A DNA stretch of 64,000 nucleotides, taken from assembly GCA_036510225.1 (NCBI GenBank), contig DATCEH010000125.1, positions 1-64,000 of the forward strand, given 5' to 3'. Made by a program: the position numbers and the translations under genes. The notes under the pieces were generated by a model. That model worked only from the letters and a program-made list of their open reading frames with translations, made no database searches and was not told where the DNA came from. The DNA is from Palsa-513 sp036510225 (lineage in GTDB: Bacteria > Actinomycetota > Thermoleophilia > Solirubrobacterales > Solirubrobacteraceae). This document shows positions 1-8,513 of the stretch, piece after piece (position 1 is the stretch's first letter; the number at the start of each line of letters is the position of its first letter).

Positions 1-368
1 CGGGCGGGGGGGGGCGTGGCGGGCGGCGCCTGTCGAGGATCATTCGGGGCGTGCTCGAGGCGGTCGGCGGCGGGCGAGCTCTCCGCGGGGGACCGGGTCG
101 CGGGAAGTTGACTCTCCAACGAAAGTAGCTGACTGACTCAGGCAGCTACTTTCGCGACGAAGGTCTCGCATCCACCTCCACCGCCCGGGAGGACCCCGGT
201 CGACCACATCCGACGCGCCTCCGGGGACCGACCCGACCCGCACCCCCCGGGCCCCCGCGGTCCTCGACGAGCTCTCCCGGCCCTGCGCCCGGCCCTGCGG
301 CCGCCCCGCGCCCGGCCCTGCGGCCGCCCCGCGCCCGGCCCTGCGCCCGGCCCCGCGCCCGGCCCCTC
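1..368 (+). repeat. Dispersed repeat, copy 1 (left end cut by window), with tandem-repeat tail
   Basis: First of four related copies in the window. The core at 110-215 carries GACTCTCC, then a perfect 12-bp inverted repeat (120-131 CGAAAGTAGCTG, 143-154 CAGCTACTTTCG) around the loop ACTGACTCAGG, then a CATCCACCTCC / CCGGTCGACCACATCC block. The stretch 34-50 (GTCGAGGATCATTCGGG) is also found in copy 3. Positions 279-360 are a simple-sequence tail: two 23-bp units (291-313, 314-336) flanked by 12-bp GGCCCTGCGCCC-type units. The tail runs up to the stop codon of the minus-strand GGDEF gene. I see no convincing gene here; the short open frames are GC artefacts. Confidence 0.8.
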
Positions 369-369
369 T

Positions 370-2631
370 TCACTCGCCGGCGATCCTCCGATTTGCGGCC
401 GGCGTGCCGAGGCGCCCGGCCTCCTTCACCGCGTACATCGCCCTGTCGGCCTCGGCGAGGATCTCCTGGGTCGTGGGCCGCTCTACGCCGTCGAAGACCG
501 AGATGCCGATGCTCGCGGTGACGCCGCCGACGATGTCCCCGCGTCTGACCAGTTCCGAGAGGTCGTCGGCAAGCGTCTGCGCCTCGGCCTGCCTGCCCTC
601 GGTCATCAGTACGCCGAACTCGTCGCCACCCAGGCGCCCGAGCACGTCGGCTTCGCGGACGCGGCCCTGGAGGATGCGGGCGATGCTGATCAGGACCTGG
701 TCGCCGGCATTGTGGCCGAGCCGGTCGTTGACCTGCTTGAAGTGGTCGAGGTCGATCAGCAGCAGCGCCCCGACCGGGCCGTATCGGCGCACGCGCGCGG
801 TGTGGACATCGATCGCCTCATGCAGCCGCGCGCGGTTGAACAGTCCGGTCAGCGAATCGTGGCTCGCCAGGTGCTGGAGCTCACGATCGGACCGATTGCG
901 GGCGCTGACGTCCTCGACCTGCGTGATCAGGTTCAGTGGCTGGCCGTGTCCGTCGCGGATCAGGCTGACCCCGACCGATACCTCGATCACCTCGCCCGCG
1001 GCACGCAGATACCGCAACTCCCCCTGAAAACGGTCGACCTCGCCGCGCAGCAGCTCGCTGGTCGCCACGGCGTCGCGGTCGAGGTCGCCCGGGTGCGTCA
1101 GCGATTGGGAGGTCATCGCCAGCAGGCGGTCGCGGCTGTATCCCGTCAGCTCGCACATCGCCCGGTTGACGTCGAGGTACCGGCCGAGCGCGTCAGGGCT
1201 CGCCGAGGTGATCGCCAGGCCGACCGGCGCCTCGTCAAAGGCGCGGCGGAACCGCTCCTCGGTACCGCGGAGCTCGGCGTCGGCGACGCGGCGCTCCGAG
1301 ACATCCGCCGCGATCCCGCTGAAGCCGTCCGGTCGGCCTCCGGCGTCGAGGACCGCATTGACCGTCAGGACGACCGCGAGGCGCGAGCCGTCCTTGCGGA
1401 CGTAGGTCCACTCGCGCATCTCGGCCTCGCCCCGCCGGGCGGCCGCCGCCAGCACCTCGAAGCCGGCGTCGAGTCCAAGTTCCGCCGCGCGTGCGGCGAT
1501 CTCGCCGACATCGTGGAAGACGACCGGGGTGCACTGGCCGACGACGTCCTCGGCCCGGTGCCCGAGCATCCGCTCCGCCCCGGTGTTGAACAGGTTGATC
1601 GTCCCGTCGAGGTCGGTTCGGATGATCGAGTAGTCGGTTGCCGTCGCGAGGACCCCGGCGACGAGCTGCTCGCGATCACGGACGATCTTCTCCTGCACGT
1701 GTCGCTCGGTGAGATCCCGCGTGATCTTGCCGTAGCCGCACAGGTTCCCGTCAGGGTCGCGCAGCGCGGTGATCACGATATCGGCCCAGAACCGCGTTCC
1801 GTCGGCGCGCACGCGCCAGCCCTCGTCCTCCAGGCGACCCTCGGCAGCGGCGATCTCGAGCTCGCGCCCGGGCTTCCCCGCCGCGATGTCCTCGGGCGGA
1901 TAGAGCACCGAGAAGTGACGGCCGAGGATGTCCGCCGACCCCGAGCCCTTCATCCGGCGTGCCCCCGCGTTCCAGCTCACGATTCGTCCGTGGACGTCGA
2001 GCATCAGGATCGCGTAGTCCTCGACGCCGTCCACCATCAGGCGGATGCGCTCCTCGCTCGCGCGCAGCGCCAACTCGACCGTCCGGCGGTCGGTCAGATC
2101 CCGCGTGACCTTGCCGTAGCCGCGCAGCTTCCCGTCAGGGTCGCGCAGCGCGGTGATCACGACATTGGCCCAGAACCGCGTTCCGTCGGCGCGCACGCGC
2201 CAGCCCTCGTCCTCCAGGCGACCCTCGGCGGCGACGATCTCGAGCTCGCGTCGAGGCTTCCCCGCGGCGATGTCCTCGGGCGGGTAGAGCACCGAGAAGT
2301 GACGGCCGATGATCTCTTCCGACCGGTAGCCCTTCATCCGCTCGGCGGCCGCAGTCCAGCTCGCGATGCGCCCCTCGACGTCGAGCATCAGGATCGCGTA
2401 GTCCTCCACGGTCTCCACGAGCAGGTCAAGCAGTTTCGGGTCAAGTGCCTCGATGGCGCACGTCCTTCGCCTTGCGCGAACGGTCGGACTGCTACGAACC
2501 TGGTGCTGCGGCCAACGTGTGACCGCGAAAACCGCTCCGTTGCGCGCTGAGCAATTCACCGTGCCGGCCACGTGGCCGGCGCCTCCGGAATCGCTGCACC
2601 ACCACTGTAGCGCGCCGGACGCCCCCCACAC
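370..2631 (-). CDS. Multi-PAS diguanylate cyclase (PAS x4 - GGDEF)
   Basis: Likely makes cyclic di-GMP in response to signals sensed by PAS domains. Four PAS/PAC modules lie at roughly residues 60-185, 190-310, 320-440 and 450-580, followed by a GGDEF domain (about 590-745) with an intact GGDEF signature (LGRLGGDEFGVL). The RxxD motif (READ) sits exactly five residues before GGDEF, so product-inhibition I-site control is expected. There is no EAL domain and no membrane segment, so it is probably cytosolic. PAS1 and PAS2 are nearly identical in the stretch GRHFSVLYPPEDIAAGKP and beyond, indicating a recent internal duplication. The start is uncertain: the first 55-60 residues look non-coding in composition and no well-placed ribosome site was found, so the true protein may begin nearer residue 60-75. 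The downstream neighbour on the same strand is the response regulator, which may belong to the same pathway (inference). Confidence 0.9.
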   Translation of the reverse strand: MWGASGALQWWCSDSGGAGHVAGTVNCSARNGAVFAVTRWPQHQVRSSPTVRARRRTCAIEALDPKLLDLLVETVEDYAILMLDVEGRIASWTAAAERMKGYRSEEIIGRHFSVLYPPEDIAAGKPRRELEIVAAEGRLEDEGWRVRADGTRFWANVVITALRDPDGKLRGYGKVTRDLTDRRTVELALRASEERIRLMVDGVEDYAILMLDVHGRIVSWNAGARRMKGSGSADILGRHFSVLYPPEDIAAGKPGRELEIAAAEGRLEDEGWRVRADGTRFWADIVITALRDPDGNLCGYGKITRDLTERHVQEKIVRDREQLVAGVLATATDYSIIRTDLDGTINLFNTGAERMLGHRAEDVVGQCTPVVFHDVGEIAARAAELGLDAGFEVLAAAARRGEAEMREWTYVRKDGSRLAVVLTVNAVLDAGGRPDGFSGIAADVSERRVADAELRGTEERFRRAFDEAPVGLAITSASPDALGRYLDVNRAMCELTGYSRDRLLAMTSQSLTHPGDLDRDAVATSELLRGEVDRFQGELRYLRAAGEVIEVSVGVSLIRDGHGQPLNLITQVEDVSARNRSDRELQHLASHDSLTGLFNRARLHEAIDVHTARVRRYGPVGALLLIDLDHFKQVNDRLGHNAGDQVLISIARILQGRVREADVLGRLGGDEFGVLMTEGRQAEAQTLADDLSELVRRGDIVGGVTASIGISVFDGVERPTTQEILAEADRAMYAVKEAGRLGTPAANRRIAGE

Positions 2632-2706
2632 CGCCGTCGCGAGTTCAGCACCAGACCAGCTCGAACAGCCCGTCGGCGGACGCGACCGGGAGGCCGCCGG
2701 CGAGCG

Positions 2707-3546
2707 CTACCCGCCCGCGGCGGCGTGACGAGGCTTCGCAGGGACCGCCGGGGCGACCCTTCGGCGATCGCCGTCGGGACTCGAGGCTGGCGCCCCGCGA
2801 AGCCGGACGGCTTGGGCGATGACATCGCGGCGCGTGGTCGCGCCGAGCTTGCGCATGACGTTCTTCACATGGGTGCGAACGGTCTCGATCGAGATCACCA
2901 GCTCGTCGGCGACCTGGTCGTTCGTGCGCCGCTCGCAGAGCATGTCGAGGACCTCCCATTCGCGGGAGGTCAGGACGCTGCGCACCGGCCTGTAGCCGAC
3001 GCCGAGCACCGGCGAGTGCGCCAGCCGATCGACCATCGCGGTCGCCATGCTCCGCGAGCAGACGAGCTCGTCGTCCATCGCCGCCCGCAGGAGCCGTGGG
3101 AGGTCGAAGCTGAGCAGGTCGGATTTGCTCAGCAGGCCCCTCGCGCCGGCCCGGATCGCCGCCAGGACGGCGTCGGGGTCACGGTCGACGGTGAGCACGA
3201 TCGGGCGGATCGAGAGATCCAGCGCGTCGAGACCCCGGATCAGCGACAGGCCCTCGACCACAGACGTGGAGAGGTCGACGAAGACGATGTCGGGCACGTG
3301 TCGGCCGGCGAGCTCGATCGCCTCGTCTCCCACTGCCGCCTCGGCGATCACCTCGCCTCCCGCCTCCTCGAGCACACGACGCAGCGCGCGTGTGGCGAGC
3401 GGGTCGTCGTCGATGATCAGGACGCGGGGCCGCGCCGGCTCGGGCGTCGCGGCGGGGCCCGCGGCCGGGCGTCGGGCCGCAGCCTCCACCGGAGGGTCTG
3501 CCCGGCGGACCGGAAGGTACGCCACGCGCTCGCTGCTGGCGCTCAT
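2707..3546 (-). CDS. NarL/FixJ-type response regulator (REC-LuxR HTH)
   Basis: A DNA-binding response regulator of 279 residues from the chosen start. The receiver domain (about 40-155) has the acidic triplet IIDDDP and the phosphoacceptor Asp at about residue 91 (VFVDLS). The C-terminal LuxR-type helix-turn-helix contains the signature LTSREWEVLDML...SIETVRTHVKNVMRKLG. The ATG at 3546 is chosen over an in-frame ATG 33 bases upstream because it has an AGGAGG five bases before it. The protein starts with a 38-residue Pro/Ala-rich extension before REC. No histidine kinase is adjacent; the PAS-GGDEF gene follows on the same strand. Some receiver residues are unusual (VDLSTS rather than the usual hydrophobic-Pro after Asp), so phosphorylation is likely but not certain. 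Confidence 0.9.
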   Translation of the reverse strand: MSASSERVAYLPVRRADPPVEAAARRPAAGPAATPEPARPRVLIIDDDPLATRALRRVLEEAGGEVIAEAAVGDEAIELAGRHVPDIVFVDLSTSVVEGLSLIRGLDALDLSIRPIVLTVDRDPDAVLAAIRAGARGLLSKSDLLSFDLPRLLRAAMDDELVCSRSMATAMVDRLAHSPVLGVGYRPVRSVLTSREWEVLDMLCERRTNDQVADELVISIETVRTHVKNVMRKLGATTRRDVIAQAVRLRGAPASSPDGDRRRVAPAVPAKPRHAAAGG

Positions 3547-3550
3547 GTCT

Positions 3551-3557
3551 GCCTCCT
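3551..3557 (-). promoter_or_regulatory. Strong ribosome binding site deciding the regulator start
   Basis: The minus strand reads AGGAGG, then five bases, then ATG at 3546. This fixes the downstream of two in-frame ATG codons as the start. Confidence 0.75.
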
Positions 3558-3885
3558 CGACGCGTGGCGCGACTGGCATCCGAGGCGAGCGAAGAGCGAG
3601 CCCGCTGCGTCGATGCAGCCACTCGATTTGACGTGACAGGAGAGTTGTTGCACGGGCTCGGCCTTTCCCTAGACGAACGGTCGGAGGTCAGGCGAACCAC
3701 ATTGGTGAAGCCGGCGTGCGACTGCCCAGTGACTTTCGCTGTATGAGAGCAACCGCCGAGTTGGCCGGTGGCCTCCCCGAAGATCGCGTCTAGAGGCTAG
3801 CACAGCCCGTCGGCCGCCAGAAACGGTCGCCCATGGCGACGGTCGGGTGTCAGGCCTCGGTGGGGTGGGGTCCCGGATCGGCCGG
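3558..3885. other. Intergenic stretch without a convincing gene
   Basis: About 330 bases between the response regulator start and the methyltransferase stop. A short plus-strand open frame at 3564-3746 has no recognisable motif or ribosome site and I do not call it. The only structure seen is the small hairpin at 3826-3840. Confidence 0.5.
3826..3840 (-). terminator. Possible terminator hairpin after the methyltransferase
   Basis: GTCGCC-CAT-GGCGAC, a perfect 6-bp stem, 46 bases past the stop of the minus-strand methyltransferase. On that strand it is followed by CGTTTCT, a weak U-run. It is placed where the polysaccharide operon would end. Confidence 0.4.
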
Positions 3886-4665
3886 CTAGACCGAGTCCCC
3901 CGTTTCGAGCTTCTGCGCAGCCAACCAGATCGACGACTGCGGGGCTACTGCGAAGTTGGCTCCGACCAGCCTCGCGAGCTGCCATGAGAAGGAGCGCACC
4001 CGCGACTCGTACGGTCCGACGCCCTCGAAGAACCGGCGGAAGTTCCCCAGCCCGGCCGCCGAGCAGTCGCGCTTGAGCCCGCGCAGACCGATGCCGCGCT
4101 CGATCCATCCGTCCTCGCGATGCACCTTGCGCGCTTTCGGAGACACGCCGTGCAGCCAGGAGGGCTCGCCGAAGATGACCCAGCCGCCCGGTGCGAGGTG
4201 CCCCGCGAGGCTGGCGACGACCTCGCTCTGGCGGGCGGTGTGATGGAGGGCGTCGAACACGAGGACGAGGTCGAAGCGCTCCTCGATCGCGAAGTCGTCC
4301 ATGTCCGCCTCGATGAACCGCGCCGACTCCAGGCCCCAGCGCCTGGCCCGCTCCTCGGCCAGTCGGATGTTGGCCGGGGCGATGTCAATCCCCGTCACCT
4401 CGAAGCCGGACTCCGCGAGGAACACCGACGTCCAGCCCTGTCCACAGCCGACGTCCAGGACGCGGGATCCCTCCGGGACCTGAAGGGCTCCGAGGGCATA
4501 GTCGACTGCCCCCCACTTGATCCAGTACTGAGCGCCCCACTCGAGGTGAAACGGCTTCGTCCACACGGCGGGCCGGTCGCGCGAATCGCGTTCGTGGCTG
4601 CGAATCTCCGCCTGTTTGTTCGCTTCAGCCGCGCGGGGGCGAGTCACGACCGGGGTTGGGGTCAT
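3886..4665 (-). CDS. Class I SAM-dependent methyltransferase
   Basis: 259 residues with a Rossmann-type methyltransferase core. Motif I is VLDVGCGQGW (about residues 70-80), the acidic end of beta 2 is VTGIDIAP, and motif post-II is FDLVLVFDALHHT, so the protein resembles Methyltransf_11/UbiE-type enzymes. The substrate cannot be read from sequence. As the last gene on the strand of the exopolysaccharide locus, O-methylation of a sugar or lipid-linked intermediate is a reasonable inference. There is no signal peptide, so it is cytosolic. A gap of 172 bases separates it from the FkbM methyltransferase upstream, so it may have its own promoter. Confidence 0.85.
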   Translation of the reverse strand: MTPTPVVTRPRAAEANKQAEIRSHERDSRDRPAVWTKPFHLEWGAQYWIKWGAVDYALGALQVPEGSRVLDVGCGQGWTSVFLAESGFEVTGIDIAPANIRLAEERARRWGLESARFIEADMDDFAIEERFDLVLVFDALHHTARQSEVVASLAGHLAPGGWVIFGEPSWLHGVSPKARKVHREDGWIERGIGLRGLKRDCSAAGLGNFRRFFEGVGPYESRVRSFSWQLARLVGANFAVAPQSSIWLAAQKLETGDSV

Positions 4666-4837
4666 GAGCTCACCCGGCAGGCGCCACGCCGAGCGCTGCC
4701 GATCCTGATGTCACTCACGGTCAAGCTGGTCACCAGGATGAACGTAACAGGTGGCGCGATCGCTGCATAGGTGAGGTTTCTCCGCGCCGTGGGCATCAAT
4801 CTGTCCACCTGGTGTGCTGGTGTTGGGAAGCAGTTGC

Positions 4838-5614
4838 TCACGACCGGTCCGAGCCGCTCGCCGCGGTTGCGAGCACGACATCCTCTGACGTCAGGCGCGC
4901 CGTCGGATCCTGTGGATCGTTGGTCTCGTAGAACAACTCGCCGATTCGCTCCCGCTGGTCGGGGGGAATGGCTCCGACCAGTTCCGGCTCGTTGCCCTCG
5001 GTGTCGATCTTGAGCACGTCGATGCGCCCCTCGCCCGCCAGCACGTCCGCGAGAACGCTCGCGATCGCGACACACCGCACGGGTATCTCGGCCACTCCCT
5101 CGCGCAGTGAGAAGCTCGCCAGCCCGCCATACCGCCCGCTCGCCTCCTGGCGAAAGAGCGCCGTCCCGTCCTCGACCGCCACAGCCGCCTCCGTCAGGGT
5201 GACCTGCGATCGAAACGGCGCGAGGTTCGCCTGGAGCCTGGCCATGTTCCTCGGATCCGGCTCGTAGCCGTAGACGCGACCGCCTCGGCGCCGCGTCAGG
5301 AAGTAGAGGGCCGACACGCCGATGTTCGAGCCGAGGTCGACGACGACCTCGCCACCGCTCACGCCATACTCCGAGCGGCAGAAGATCTCCACGACCGTGC
5401 GGACGTCGTGCGGGCTGTGGAGGGTGATCGTGACCGGCCCGGTCGGCGTGCGCAGGACGGCGGGCCACGGATAGCGCCCGCGTGTCAGGGCGTAGCTCGA
5501 GAGCGCGCGGACAGGTTCGCCGAAGACGGCGAAGACCGCCCTGACGGTCCTGTAGTGACTGGGGTCGAACGGCGCCCGCAGCACCCGACTGATGTCACGA
5601 CCGAGCAGTGGCAT
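4838..5614 (-). CDS. FkbM family methyltransferase
   Basis: 258 residues. The SAM-binding motif is VVVDLGSNIGVSALYF (about residues 90-105), followed by GYEPDPRN and the FkbM signature VLKIDTEGNEPELV. FkbM enzymes methylate hydroxyls in macrolides and, in many bacteria, sugars of capsules and O-antigens. The position directly downstream of the polymerase-flippase fusion (74 bases) suggests a sugar or glycan substrate. The last dozen residues (AASGSDRS) are low-complexity. A second FkbM-type gene lies at the other edge of the locus on the opposite strand. Confidence 0.88.
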   Translation of the reverse strand: MPLLGRDISRVLRAPFDPSHYRTVRAVFAVFGEPVRALSSYALTRGRYPWPAVLRTPTGPVTITLHSPHDVRTVVEIFCRSEYGVSGGEVVVDLGSNIGVSALYFLTRRRGGRVYGYEPDPRNMARLQANLAPFRSQVTLTEAAVAVEDGTALFRQEASGRYGGLASFSLREGVAEIPVRCVAIASVLADVLAGEGRIDVLKIDTEGNEPELVGAIPPDQRERIGELFYETNDPQDPTARLTSEDVVLATAASGSDRS

Positions 5615-5688
5615 ATGACGTGGAGCTCGCCTTCCGTTGGTGGTTGCGCCTGGTCATCTGACCGAGCGGCGACTGTCGCCTCGACGCC

Positions 5689-8508
5689 TCACGCGGACCG
5701 CAGCCTTCGCAGCCGCAGGGCGATGTCCCGCAGCGCGGCAAGGTCGGCGACCTGCGCCCAGGTCAGCTTGGCGGCCCGGCGGTACATCACGAGTGAGGTT
5801 GCGAACAGCACCGTGTAGGCCACGCTCGACACCAGCGCCGCCCCGTCGATGCCGATCCGCGGCAGCAGCACGGCAAGCCCGGCCACCGTGATCACGACCC
5901 CGGGAATCTGGGCGAGCGCGGCCAGCCCCGGCCGGTTCACCGAGTACAGCCCCGACCAGAGGACCCGCGTCCCGGCGTATAGCACCGATCCTGGCAGCAG
6001 GACCAGGAGGGGCGTCACCGCCGCGTTGAACCCGGCCCCGTAGACGAGCGCAATCGCCGGTCCGGCGGTCAGCAGCAGGCCGAGCGCGAGCAGCGTGGCG
6101 AGCAGGAGCGTCGCCCACAGCGACGCGAGCACGGTGCGATGCCCGCCGGCGCCCTGGCGGATCGCGACCGGCAGGACGAGCGCGTAGCACGCGCTCGCGA
6201 GCGCGATCACGATCCACGAGATGCTGCTGGCGACCGAGTACAGGCCTACCGAAGCCGCGCCGACGAAGGCCGGGACGAGCAGGAGATCGAGACGCTCGTT
6301 GGCGACCGCGCCGGTGTTCGTACCGTGGGCGCGCAGGCCGTACCAGAAGGTCGAGCGCGCGAGCGCCAGGCTCGGTCTCGCCAGCCCGACGCGACGCAGG
6401 ACCCGAGCGCCGCCGATGACCAGCGAGACCCCGCCGGAGACCCCGTTGACGATCAGCGCGCCGACGACCGTGAGGTGCCCGGTCAGGGCGAGCAGGACGT
6501 AGCCGAGGGCCAGGATGGCGAGCTGCGCGAAGCGCAGGACGTTGTAGGACTGGAAGTCGTGATCGCCTAGCAGCATCCCGTAGACGAGCTCGCTGAGCGG
6601 GCCGATCGGGACGCACAGCACAGCCCAGCGAGCGATCGAGATCGTCGACGCGCTCTGCGCGGCGAGCAGCACGGGGAGCAGTGCGTAGAGGGCCACGGAC
6701 CCGATCACGATCAACGGGACGAGCATCACGAGCCAGGTCGAGAACAGCCGCGAGCCGTCCGCGGGGTGCCGCGCGAAGTGATACGCGGCCGCCGGGGAGC
6801 AGCCCATCGCGAACACCACGGTGGTCAGGGACGGTCCGACGAGGACCGCGCTGACCGCTCCCCGGCCGTCGACCCCGAGCGCGCGTGCGAGGACGACGCC
6901 GCTGACCACGCTCGCGAGCAGCCCGAGACCGTTGAAGGAGATCATCTGGACGCTGTCGCGTCGCAGCGACCGCAGCGCCGGCCGCGACTGCGCGCCGAGC
7001 GCGACTCCGGCCGGCGAGCGCTCGCGGGGCCGGGTCCCGAGCATCGGCGGACGCCAGCCGGTCAGCCAGGAGCCGCGACTCGGGAGTCGACGAGGGGGTG
7101 CCGCCCGTTGCGGCCGGGTCGCCCAGCCGAGGACGAACCAGAGCAGCGGCGTCAGGGCGTAGTCACCGCCGCTCAGCCACTGCCCGAGCTCGGCGACGAG
7201 GATCCCGAAGGCCGCCAGGCCGACGGCCGACGGCCGGGTGGCGTAGTTGCGCGCGACGCGGCGAAACGCCGTCCACAGCAAAGCGAGGAACAGGCAGCCG
7301 CCGACCAGGCCGAGGGCGACGAAGGCATCGGAGACGTCGATCTCCGTGCTGGTCGTCGGCTGGCTGGATCCGGTCAGCTGCTGCGAGGCGATGTTCACCG
7401 CACCCGGGCCCTGACCCAGCGGCCGCGTGAAGCCCTGCGCGATACCGCTGACCGCGAGCTTCCAGTGGACGCCGAGCGTGGAGGTCGACTCGTTCGTGCT
7501 GGTCGGGTTCACGAGACCCGCGACCTGGTGGGCGAGCAGGGCGTTGCCAGACTGCGATGCCGTCCCGGTCAACGCGCTTCCGAAGACCTTTCCGCCGATC
7601 AGGAGCAGCGCGATGCTGACGAGGACGATCGCCATGCCACGCCCGGCCCGGCGGGTTCGCAGCCCGGCCATCGCGATCAGCCCGAGCAGACCCAGGACGG
7701 CCGACTCGCGGACCGCGGAGAGCACCAGCGCGGGCACGACCAGCGGCAGCGCCCAGAGCAACCGGGGCCGCCGATGCATCGCGAAGGCCACGGCGATCAC
7801 CATCGCGACCGCCAGCCAGCGGGAGTACTCGCTGAAGCTCGAGAATGTCGCGAACGGACGAATCGCGACGGTGCCGACGTTCAGCGCCTGGTAGCTCGTG
7901 TTGAGGGCAAGCCAGGCGCGATCCCACGACGGCATTCCCGACTCGCCCTGGAGGAGCCCGTAGATCCCGATCGGCACGGCGATCACGACGACGGCTGTGA
8001 ACAGGCCTCGCAGCCGGGTCTCGCTGCCGACCTCGCGGCCGACGAAGAACCACAGCAGCGGGGCCGTCAGGAACATCAGCCCGACGGCGCCGATGCTGGC
8101 CCCGCCGCCAAGCGGGTTGAAGACCTCGGCGACCGACAGCGCGATCAGCGCGACCACGAGCATCGACGTGCGATCCGGGGCGAGCGGCCGGCGCTCGGCG
8201 ATCACGAGCCGGTGGACGAGGACGACGGCCATCAGCGGGCCGACCAGCAGCAGCGGATCGAACGAGCTCCAGCCGGAGTCCGAGATCAGCAGTCGTCGGA
8301 TCAGCGCGAGAAATGGGAGGAACAGGAGCGTCAGCGTCGCGGCCGTGCCCGGCACCCGCCAGGCGAGCAGCGCGAGAGCGGCGACGAGCATGGCCGCGAG
8401 CACCGCCCGGTGGGCGGCTGGCAGGCCTGCGCCGGCGGCGAGCGACGCCGCGGCGGCGCCCGACAGGACGACGGCCCACGGCCCGATCGTTCGCTCGCGG
8501 CCGACCAC
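5689..8508 (-). CDS. O-antigen polymerase (Wzy-like) fused to a Wzx-like flippase
   Basis: One uninterrupted frame of 939 residues with two membrane modules. Residues about 1-460 are a many-helix protein with a large polar loop (TSTNESTSTLGVHWK region), as in O-antigen ligase/Wzy polymerases. After a soluble, basic linker (about 465-520, RRLPSRG to LRRDS) comes a second module (about 525-930) that reads as a MATE/MOP flippase of the polysaccharide_synt type (for example MISFNGLGLLASVVSGVVLARALG and later WYGLRAHGTNTG). Together these would flip undecaprenyl-linked repeat units and polymerise them on the outer membrane face. The gene starts 5 bases after the Wzz-type gene ends, so it is in the same operon. 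In most Wzx/Wzy systems these are separate genes. Confidence 0.88.
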   Translation of the reverse strand: MVGRERTIGPWAVVLSGAAAASLAAGAGLPAAHRAVLAAMLVAALALLAWRVPGTAATLTLLFLPFLALIRRLLISDSGWSSFDPLLLVGPLMAVVLVHRLVIAERRPLAPDRTSMLVVALIALSVAEVFNPLGGGASIGAVGLMFLTAPLLWFFVGREVGSETRLRGLFTAVVVIAVPIGIYGLLQGESGMPSWDRAWLALNTSYQALNVGTVAIRPFATFSSFSEYSRWLAVAMVIAVAFAMHRRPRLLWALPLVVPALVLSAVRESAVLGLLGLIAMAGLRTRRAGRGMAIVLVSIALLLIGGKVFGSALTGTASQSGNALLAHQVAGLVNPTSTNESTSTLGVHWKLAVSGIAQGFTRPLGQGPGAVNIASQQLTGSSQPTTSTEIDVSDAFVALGLVGGCLFLALLWTAFRRVARNYATRPSAVGLAAFGILVAELGQWLSGGDYALTPLLWFVLGWATRPQRAAPPRRLPSRGSWLTGWRPPMLGTRPRERSPAGVALGAQSRPALRSLRRDSVQMISFNGLGLLASVVSGVVLARALGVDGRGAVSAVLVGPSLTTVVFAMGCSPAAAYHFARHPADGSRLFSTWLVMLVPLIVIGSVALYALLPVLLAAQSASTISIARWAVLCVPIGPLSELVYGMLLGDHDFQSYNVLRFAQLAILALGYVLLALTGHLTVVGALIVNGVSGGVSLVIGGARVLRRVGLARPSLALARSTFWYGLRAHGTNTGAVANERLDLLLVPAFVGAASVGLYSVASSISWIVIALASACYALVLPVAIRQGAGGHRTVLASLWATLLLATLLALGLLLTAGPAIALVYGAGFNAAVTPLLVLLPGSVLYAGTRVLWSGLYSVNRPGLAALAQIPGVVITVAGLAVLLPRIGIDGAALVSSVAYTVLFATSLVMYRRAAKLTWAQVADLAALRDIALRLRRLRSA

Positions 8509-8513
8509 CGTGG

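Noticed and set aside
712..2550. Long plus-strand frame (612 codons) opposite the PAS-GGDEF gene
   Set aside because: It mirrors conserved PAS and GGDEF motifs on the minus strand and shows no motif of its own; a typical antisense frame in high-GC DNA.
3564..3746. 60-codon plus-strand ORF upstream of the response regulator
   Set aside because: No ribosome site, no motif, and it overlaps the divergent promoter area.
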